DNA of 64,000 bases from Paracoccus alkenifer (GTDB lineage Bacteria > Pseudomonadota > Alphaproteobacteria > Rhodobacterales > Rhodobacteraceae). The notes beneath the pieces were generated by a model, which was not told where the DNA came from, made no database searches, and worked only from the letters and a program-made list of their open reading frames with translations. The stretch spans positions 7,501 to 71,500 of the forward strand of contig NZ_FNXG01000005.1 of NCBI RefSeq assembly GCF_900108405.1, in the 5' to 3' direction. Shown here piece after piece: positions 58,747 to 64,000 of the stretch. Within the stretch, counting starts at the first letter, position 1; the number at the start of each line of letters is the position of its first letter. A program made the translations under genes and the position numbers.

Positions 58747-59387
58747 CCCACACCGCCCCCCAACCCGACCCCGCCCGCACCGCCATGGTGGTGGACGACC
58801 ACCCGATCACCCATCTGGGCTGCGGCCGGCTGCTGGCCGATCTGGGCTACGGCCGTGTGCTCAAGGCCATGTCGGGGGACGAGGCGCTGGCCCTGCTGGA
58901 CAGCCATCAGCCGCAGGTGGTGGTGCTGGACATCTCGCTGCCCGGCGTGGGCGGGCTGGCGCTGATCGCGCCGATCCTCGAACGCTCGCCCGACAGCGCG
59001 ATCCTGATGTTTTCCATGAATGACCAGCCCGGTTTCGCCGCCCGCGCACTGGCCGAGGGCGCGCATGGGTTTCTGTCCAAGAACGCCCCGCCCGAGGAAT
59101 TCGGCACCGCCATCCGCGCGCTTGAGACGGGCGAGTTCTACCTGCCGCCGCGACTGGCGCTGGCACTGGCGACGCGTCAGGCGGGGGCCGACCGCTCGGC
59201 CACGCTGACCGCGCGCGAGGACGAGGTGCTGACCCTGATCGGCGAGGGGCTGGCCCTGCAACAGGTCGCCGACCGGCTGGGGGTCAGCTACAAGACCGTG
59301 GCCAACGCCGCCTCGACGCTGAAGCGCAAGCTGGGGGTGTCGAACATCACCGGGCTGATCCGCCACGCGGTGGCACGCGAGCGCTAG
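58743..59387 (+). CDS. LuxR/NarL-type response regulator
   Basis: A 214-residue regulator: receiver domain (about 12-130) with DDH at 18-20, phosphoacceptor Asp63 in VLDISLPG and Lys in FLSKNAPP, then a LuxR helix-turn-helix (about 150-210, LTAREDEVLTLIGEGLALQQVADRLGVSYKTVANAASTLKRKLGVSN). It forms a pair with the preceding kinase. The Paracoccus flhSR and moxXY systems have this organisation and control C1 dehydrogenases; here cbb genes and formate dehydrogenase lie on either side, making control of C1 or autotrophic metabolism plausible (inference). Confidence 0.9.
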   Translation: MTHTAPQPDPARTAMVVDDHPITHLGCGRLLADLGYGRVLKAMSGDEALALLDSHQPQVVVLDISLPGVGGLALIAPILERSPDSAILMFSMNDQPGFAARALAEGAHGFLSKNAPPEEFGTAIRALETGEFYLPPRLALALATRQAGADRSATLTAREDEVLTLIGEGLALQQVADRLGVSYKTVANAASTLKRKLGVSNITGLIRHAVARER

Positions 59388-59390
59388 CCA

Positions 59391-60236
59391 TTAGACCGCG
59401 ATATTATCGATCAGCCGCACCGGCCCCAGCCACGCCGCGGCCAGCAGCCGCGCGGGGCCGTCCAGCCGGTCCAGCGGCACCAGCGTTTCGGGGTCGCGCA
59501 GGTCAAGATATTCGACCTGCTGGAACCCGGCGCCGGTGATCTGGTCGCGGGCCTGCGCCAGCACCTGCACCGCCTCGTCGCCCGCGCGCAGCCCTGCCGC
59601 CGCCGCCGCCATGGCGCGATGCAGTGCCGGCGCGATGGCGCGGTCCTCGGCCGACAGCCGCGCGTTGCGCGAGGACAGCGCCAGCCCGTCGCCCTCGCGC
59701 AGGGTGGCACAGCCGGTGATCGCCGTGGGGATGTTCAGGTCGGCCACCATGCGGCGCACGATCTGCAACTGCTGCCAGTCCTTTTCGCCAAAGAACGCCT
59801 GGTCGGCGCCGGTCATCAGCAGCAGCTTGGCCACCACCGTCGCCACCCCGTCGAAATGCCCGGGGCGAAAATCGCCGCACATGCCGCGGGAAAGCCCCTC
59901 GACCTTGACCGAGGTGGCAAAACCCTGCGGATAGACCTGATCCACCGGCGGCATGAACAGCAGATCAACGCCGCGCGGGCCAAGGATGGCGCGGTCGCTG
60001 TCCTCGTGGCGGGGATAGTTGGCCAGATCCTCGGCCCGGTCGAACTGCCGCGGGTTCACGAACAGGGTGACGATCACCCGGTCGCAGGCCGCGCGCGCCG
60101 CATCGACCAGCGACAGATGCCCCGCGTGCAGCGCGCCCATCGTCGGCACCACCGCCACGGTTTCGCCCCGGCCCCGCCAGCCCGCGACATGGCCGCGCAA
60201 ATCCGCGACGCTGCGCGCCACCTGCATTTCACCCAT
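59391..60236 (-). CDS. panC: Pantothenate synthetase
   Basis: A 281-residue ligase joining pantoate and beta-alanine (ATP to AMP) for pantothenate/CoA synthesis. [20 protein letters not shown] (nucleotide-binding HxGH), [56 protein letters not shown] and [16 protein letters not shown] are diagnostic. It converges on the LuxR-type gene with three bases between stops. panB is not adjacent. Confidence 0.95.
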   Translation of the reverse strand: MGEMQVARSVADLRGHVAGWRGRGETVAVVPTMGALHAGHLSLVDAARAACDRVIVTLFVNPRQFDRAEDLANYPRHEDSDRAILGPRGVDLLFMPPVDQVYPQGFATSVKVEGLSRGMCGDFRPGHFDGVATVVAKLLLMTGADQAFFGEKDWQQLQIVRRMVADLNIPTAITGCATLREGDGLALSSRNARLSAEDRAIAPALHRAMAAAAAGLRAGDEAVQVLAQARDQITGAGFQQVEYLDLRDPETLVPLDRLDGPARLLAAAWLGPVRLIDNIAV

Positions 60237-60314
60237 GATCGCCCCCTTTGCCCCGCAGACGGGGGTGACAGGCCACAGCGGCGCGGAAAACGCAACGGAA
60301 ATTCCCGCAGGCGC

Positions 60315-61352
60315 TCAGGGAACCGGGGTCCACATCACATCGTCGATCCGCGGCGCGGCGGTGGCCAGCATCACCAGCCGGTCGAATCCCAGCGCGATGC
60401 CACTGGCCGGCGGCATGATCGCCAGCGCCGCCAGCAGATCCTCATCCAGCGGATAGGTCTCGCCGTAGACCCGCGATTTTTCCGCCATCTCGGCCTGAAA
60501 ACGGCGGCGCTGCTCGGCGGGGTCGGTCAGCTCGCCAAAGCCGTTGGCGAGTTCCACCCCGCAGGCGTAAAGCTCGAACCGCTCGGCCACGCGGGGGTCG
60601 TCCTGGGCACGGCGGGCCAGCGCGGCCTCGGGGGCGGGGTAGCGGTCAAGGATGGTGGCGCGCCCATGACCCAGATGCGGCTCGACATGGGTGACAAGGA
60701 TGCGCGACAGGATGTCGGACCAGCCGTCATCCGCCGCCACCCGCAACCCCGCGGCGCGCGCCTGCCGGGCCAGGGCGTCGCGGTCGGTGGTGCCGTCCAC
60801 CCCCACCGTCGCCAGCAGGTCGATGCCCGCATGACGCTGGAACGCATCCGCCACCGACAGACGTTCCGGCGCGGCAAACGGGTCGCAGGCATGGTCGCGA
60901 AACCGCAGCTCCGACGTGCCAGAGGCCGTCGCCGCCAGCGCCAGCAGCGCGGCGCAGTCATCCATCAGCGCCTCATACCCCTCGCCCACGCGATACCATT
61001 CCAGCATGGTAAATTCGGGGCTGTGCAGGGGGCCGCGCTCGCGGTTGCGCCAGACATGGGCAAAGGCGGCGATGCGGGTCTCGCCCGCCGCCAGCAGCTT
61101 TTTCATCGCGAATTCGGGGCTGGTGTGCAGATACAGGCGCCGCGCCTGCCCGTCGTTGCCGATGGCGTCGGTGGCAAAGCCGTGCAGATGCGCCTCGTTT
61201 CCCGGGCTGGCGGCCAAGGCGGCGGGATCGACCTCGGTAAAGCCGCCAGCCTCCAGCCAGCCGCGAAAGGCGCGCTGGATGCGTCCGCGCGCCGCCAGCA
61301 GCGGGCGCCGATCTGCGTGGCGGGAAGGGGCCCACCATGGTGTTTCCGTCAT
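60315..61352 (-). CDS. epmA: EF-P-(R)-beta-lysine ligase EpmA
   Basis: A 345-residue class II lysyl-tRNA-synthetase-like enzyme without an anticodon-binding domain. Motif 2-like FAHVWRNRERGPLHSPEFTMLEWYR and motif 3-like GIALGFDRLVMLAT, with GVELANGFGELTDP, identify the EpmA/PoxA/GenX family, which attaches beta-lysine to the conserved Lys of EF-P. The start MTETPWW at 61352 is preferred to a longer frame. It diverges from efp, its target gene. Confidence 0.93.
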   Translation of the reverse strand: MTETPWWAPSRHADRRPLLAARGRIQRAFRGWLEAGGFTEVDPAALAASPGNEAHLHGFATDAIGNDGQARRLYLHTSPEFAMKKLLAAGETRIAAFAHVWRNRERGPLHSPEFTMLEWYRVGEGYEALMDDCAALLALAATASGTSELRFRDHACDPFAAPERLSVADAFQRHAGIDLLATVGVDGTTDRDALARQARAAGLRVAADDGWSDILSRILVTHVEPHLGHGRATILDRYPAPEAALARRAQDDPRVAERFELYACGVELANGFGELTDPAEQRRRFQAEMAEKSRVYGETYPLDEDLLAALAIMPPASGIALGFDRLVMLATAAPRIDDVMWTPVP

Positions 61353-61429
61353 CTCTGGAGATTTCCGCTGAACTGCGCTAAGGAATGCGGCAATAAATCC
61401 CACATTCTCAGATCGCAAGAAAGACGCCA

Positions 61430-61996
61430 GTGAAAGTCATCGCATCTAGCCTGCGCAAGGGCAACGTCGTCGAACTGGACGGCAAGCTGTATGTCGTGCT
61501 GACCGCCCAGAACTTCCACCCCGGCAAGGGCACCCCGGTGACCCAGGTCGACATGCGCCGCATCTCGGACGGCACCAAGGTCAGCGAACGCTGGCGCACC
61601 ACCGAACAGGTGGAACGCGCCCATGTCGACGAACGCGCCTATGACTATCTGTATGAGGACGGCGAGGGCTACCACTTCATGGAACCCGAAACCTACGAAC
61701 AGGTCGTCGCGCCCGCCGAGATGATCGGCGACCAGAAAGCCTATCTGCAAGAAGGGATGCGGGTGTTCCTGCAAGTGTTCGAGGGTGCGCCCATCGCGCT
61801 GGAACTGCCGCAGAAAATCACCGTCGAGGTGGTCGAGACCGAGCCGGTGGTCAAGGGCCAGACCGCATCGTCGTCCTACAAGCCGGCGGTGGTGGATAAC
61901 GGGCTGCGGGTGATGGTGCCGCCCCATATCGGCGCGGGCACCCGCATCGTGATCAACACCGAGGACAATACCTACGTGGAACGCGCCAGGGACTGA
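61430..61996 (+). CDS. efp: Elongation factor P
   Basis: A 188-residue tRNA-mimicking factor relieving ribosome stalling at polyproline. The modified lysine is Lys33 in the exposed loop NFHPGKGTP, the site EpmA acts on. The C-terminal OB domains end in [19 protein letters not shown]. The start is GTG 61430-61432; no ATG precedes the conserved [11 protein letters not shown]. It is divergent from epmA with a 77-base shared promoter region. Confidence 0.96.
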   Translation: MKVIASSLRKGNVVELDGKLYVVLTAQNFHPGKGTPVTQVDMRRISDGTKVSERWRTTEQVERAHVDERAYDYLYEDGEGYHFMEPETYEQVVAPAEMIGDQKAYLQEGMRVFLQVFEGAPIALELPQKITVEVVETEPVVKGQTASSSYKPAVVDNGLRVMVPPHIGAGTRIVINTEDNTYVERARD

Positions 61997-62042
61997 CCCG
62001 CCCCCTTCCCTTGGCAGCGCCGCACCTGCGGCAAAGATGCTG

Positions 62043-62129
62043 GGGTATTTGGTCCAGAAAGAAGACATCGGCGAGCAAGCCCCGAGGCCGTGATTCCGGA
62101 CTCGGGGCTTCTTTCTGGTTCAAATACCC
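62043..62129. repeat. Paired-arm inverted repeat with nested hairpin, efp-selD gap
   Basis: Outer arms 62043-62064 and 62108-62129 pair except two bases in the variable centre. A perfect inner stem (AAGCCCCGAG at 62077-62086 with CTCGGGGCTT at 62101-62110) overlaps the start of the right arm, so the two folds compete. It lies between convergent genes. Confidence 0.85.
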
Positions 62130-62156
62130 ATCCGGCCTTGCCGCGGGCGGGGCGGT

Positions 62157-63200
62157 TCAGATGACGGTGATGCCCTGCCCCTCTTCCACGCGGCCGACGA
62201 TGGCGGACAGCGGATAGCCGGCGTCGTGCAGGCGGTGCAGCCAACCCTCGGCGGCATCGGGCGCGACCGCGACCAGCAGCCCGCCCGAGGTCTGCGGGTC
62301 GCACATCAGCGCCCGCGCCCAGTCGGGGCAGTTGTCGGGTAGTGTCACTTCGGGGCCGCAGGCGGCCCAGTTGCGGGTCGAGGCGCCGGTGATGTGACCC
62401 GCCCGCGCCAGTTCCTCGGCCCGGTTCAGCAGCGGCAGGGCGGCGCGTTCGATCACCACCCGCACGCCCGAGCCGCGGGCCATTTCCAGCCCGTGGCCCA
62501 GGATGCCAAAGCCGGTCACGTCGGTGATGGCATGGACCGCCGGATCCTCGGCCAGCTCAGGCCCGATCCGGTTCAACAGCGTGGTCGAGGCGATCATTTC
62601 CGCGATTCCCGCATCGTCCAGCGCGGATTTCTTGATCGCCGCCGAATAGATGCCGACGCCCAGCCCCTTGGTCAGGATCAGCACGTCGCCCGGCTGTGCA
62701 TCGGCGTTGCGGCGCAGTTTTGCGGGATCGACCAGCCCGATCACCGCCAGCCCGTAGATCGGTTCCGGCGCGTCGATGGAATGGCCGCCCGCGACCGGAA
62801 TCCCGGCCTCGGCGCAGATGGCGCGGCCGCCGGCAAGGATCTGGCGGATCATCTCGGCGGGCAGCTTGTCGATCGGCATCCCCAGGATCGCCAGCGCCAT
62901 GATCGGGCGCCCGCCCATCGCGTAGATGTCGGAAATCGCGTTGGTCGCCGCGATGCGGCCAAAGGCGTGGGGATCGTCCACCATCGGCATGAAGAAATCG
63001 GTGGTCGCGATCACTGCGGTCTTGTCGTCGATCTGCCAGACCGCGGCGTCGTCGGCGGTTTCCGTCCCCACCAGCAGCTGCGGGAACATCTGCCCGACCG
63101 GCTGGTCGGCCAGCAGTTCGCGCAGCACCGCCGGGGCAAGCTTGCAGCCGCAGCCGCCGCCGTGGGACAGCTGGGACAGGCGGATCCGGGTCTCGGTCAT
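62157..63200 (-). CDS. selD: Selenide, water dikinase (selenophosphate synthetase)
   Basis: A 347-residue enzyme making selenophosphate from selenide and ATP, the donor for Sec-tRNA and selenouridine. The N-terminal glycine-rich active loop reads HGGGCGCK with Cys17 and Lys20 (the catalytic pair in E. coli numbering); Cys is used instead of Sec. [56 protein letters not shown] and [18 protein letters not shown] are family blocks. It diverges from the formate dehydrogenase gene, giving a selenium-use context. selA, selB and tRNA-Sec are not in this window. Confidence 0.96.
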   Translation of the reverse strand: MTETRIRLSQLSHGGGCGCKLAPAVLRELLADQPVGQMFPQLLVGTETADDAAVWQIDDKTAVIATTDFFMPMVDDPHAFGRIAATNAISDIYAMGGRPIMALAILGMPIDKLPAEMIRQILAGGRAICAEAGIPVAGGHSIDAPEPIYGLAVIGLVDPAKLRRNADAQPGDVLILTKGLGVGIYSAAIKKSALDDAGIAEMIASTTLLNRIGPELAEDPAVHAITDVTGFGILGHGLEMARGSGVRVVIERAALPLLNRAEELARAGHITGASTRNWAACGPEVTLPDNCPDWARALMCDPQTSGGLLVAVAPDAAEGWLHRLHDAGYPLSAIVGRVEEGQGITVI

Positions 63201-63434
63201 GGGGAATCTTTCGTTGCAGCACCTTGGGGATAACGCGGCGCTCGGGGCGATAAGTCAAGCCGCCGGACCCGGCCGGACACCCCCGCCCCGCGCAGCTTTT
63301 TGACAAGTTGCCGGCGCCGCAACCCCGGCAATACGTTATGTTCACGGCGTAATATCGCGCTGTCGTTGACTTGTAGGCGATTCCGCCCGACACTGGTTTC
63401 ACCTATCTTGGTATGACAGGCACAGGAGGATCGA

Positions 63435-64000
63435 ATGAACATCGACCTCTCACGCCGCGGCTTTCTGAAGCTTGCAGGTGCGGGAGTCGCGGCGACATCG
63501 CTGGGGGCCATGGGCTTTGGCGGTGCAGAGGCAGCGGAACTGGCGCATGTGCGCAAATTCAAGCTGGCCGAAACGTCCGAGACCCGCAACACATGTCCCT
63601 ATTGCTCTGTCGCCTGCGGCGTCATCATCTATGCCCGCGCCGATGAGGCCGGCAAGCGCCGCGTGGTCCATATCGAGGGCGACGCCGACCATCCGGTCAA
63701 CCGCGGCACGCTGTGCCCCAAAGGCTCGGCGCTCAAGGATTTCGTCAACGCCGAGACCCGCCTGACCGAGCCGATGATCCGCCGCGCCGGCTCCGACCGG
63801 TTCGAGCCGATTTCCTGGGACGAGGCGCTGGACAAGATCGCCCGCGCGATCAAGGACGACCGCGACGCCAATTTGGTGACCACGAACGAGGCGGGCGTGC
63901 CCGTCAACCGCTGGTCCACCACGGGTTTCCTGGCCGCCTCGGCCACCACCAATGAAACGGCCTGGCTGACCTACAAGGTGGTCCGGTCGATGGGTATTGT
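63435..64000 (+). CDS. Formate dehydrogenase alpha subunit (FdnG/FdoG type), 5' part
   Basis: The first 188 codons; the gene runs off the window end. A twin-arginine signal (SRRGFLK at 6-12, hydrophobic to about residue 34) directs the folded enzyme to the periplasm. A [4Fe-4S] site is formed by Cys54, Cys57, Cys61 and Cys94 (NTCPYCSVACG ... LCPKG). DADHPVNRG, ISWDEALDKIARAI, RWSTTGFLAASATTNETAWLTYKVVRSMG closely match E. coli FdnG/FdoG. It should oxidise formate through a molybdenum/tungsten cofactor. The Sec or Cys codon would fall a few codons past the end. AGGAGG precedes the ATG. Confidence 0.94.
   Translation, partial: MNIDLSRRGFLKLAGAGVAATSLGAMGFGGAEAAELAHVRKFKLAETSETRNTCPYCSVACGVIIYARADEAGKRRVVHIEGDADHPVNRGTLCPKGSALKDFVNAETRLTEPMIRRAGSDRFEPISWDEALDKIARAIKDDRDANLVTTNEAGVPVNRWSTTGFLAASATTNETAWLTYKVVRSMGI

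Noticed and set aside
63300-63400. Sigma-70 promoter for the formate dehydrogenase gene (TTGACA at 63300, TTGACT near 63366)
   Set aside because: Neither has a credible -10 hexamer at 16-18 bases; alternative sigma factors or regulators are as likely.

Overview
This is a GC-rich chromosomal window from an alphaproteobacterium. Its gene content fits the Rhodobacteraceae/Paracoccaceae, most plausibly a Paracoccus-like facultative autotroph. That placement is inferred from form IC RuBisCO with a cbbX gene, the 41-residue cysteine-poor ribosomal protein L36, the fused mrpAB operon, and the many ATGA/GTGA start-stop overlaps. I see no insertion sequence, prophage, CRISPR array or plasmid function. 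The window is a mosaic of housekeeping operons with one dedicated autotrophy island.

Left part (1-17.5 kb): the 3' end of a DUF302 gene, clpB behind a near-consensus heat-shock (RpoH) promoter, pyrF, a Nudix hydrolase/NfeD-like/SPFH cluster, an N-formylglutamate amidohydrolase, tRNA-Val, rpmJ and a secreted protein with four peptidoglycan-binding repeats. Next comes a seven-gene minus-strand cluster: a branched-chain-type ABC importer (livG, livH, livM, binding protein, livF) bracketed by two different adenylate-forming CoA ligases. This looks like an uptake-and-activation route for an organic acid.

Middle (17.5-41.5 kb): a secreted DsrE-like protein, a PAS hybrid histidine kinase with an OmpR-type regulator, rsmB, an SDHAF4-like protein, dadA, dapB, rbfA/truB with an unrelated secreted phosphodiester-glycosidase-like gene wedged between them, an MFS carrier, an HU protein and amn. 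These are followed by a flavin monooxygenase with an epimerase, an SH3 protein, a VIT-family transporter, an isoprenoid operon (HDAC-like gene, xseB, ispA, dxs), mtaB/dapF, tRNA-Lys and a DsbA-like thioredoxin-fold protein.

Right part (41.5-64 kb): a six-gene group-2 Mrp Na+/H+ antiporter operon, then the Calvin-cycle island with cbbR divergent from cbbF-P-A-L-S-X-E-Y-Z. cbbL and cbbS make RuBisCO, cbbX reactivates it, cbbF, cbbP, cbbA and cbbE regenerate ribulose bisphosphate, and cbbY and cbbZ remove inhibitory sugar phosphates and phosphoglycolate. A NarX/FlhS-like sensor and a LuxR-type regulator follow directly. After panC and a divergent epmA/efp pair come selD and the first 188 codons of a formate dehydrogenase alpha subunit of the FdnG/FdoG type. 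Formate oxidation could supply electrons and CO2 to the cbb genes, and selD suggests the enzyme may be a selenoprotein. The window stops a few codons before the residue that would decide this.

The most striking unexplained structure is a dispersed set of repeats. One family consists of inverted pairs of a GGGTATTT/CCAGAAAGAAG arm (five loci). The other is a composite of a GC hairpin followed by CCCCCGGGATATTT-like sequence (five loci). One composite copy lies inside rsmB, and another lies between cbbS and cbbX, abutting the cbbX start.
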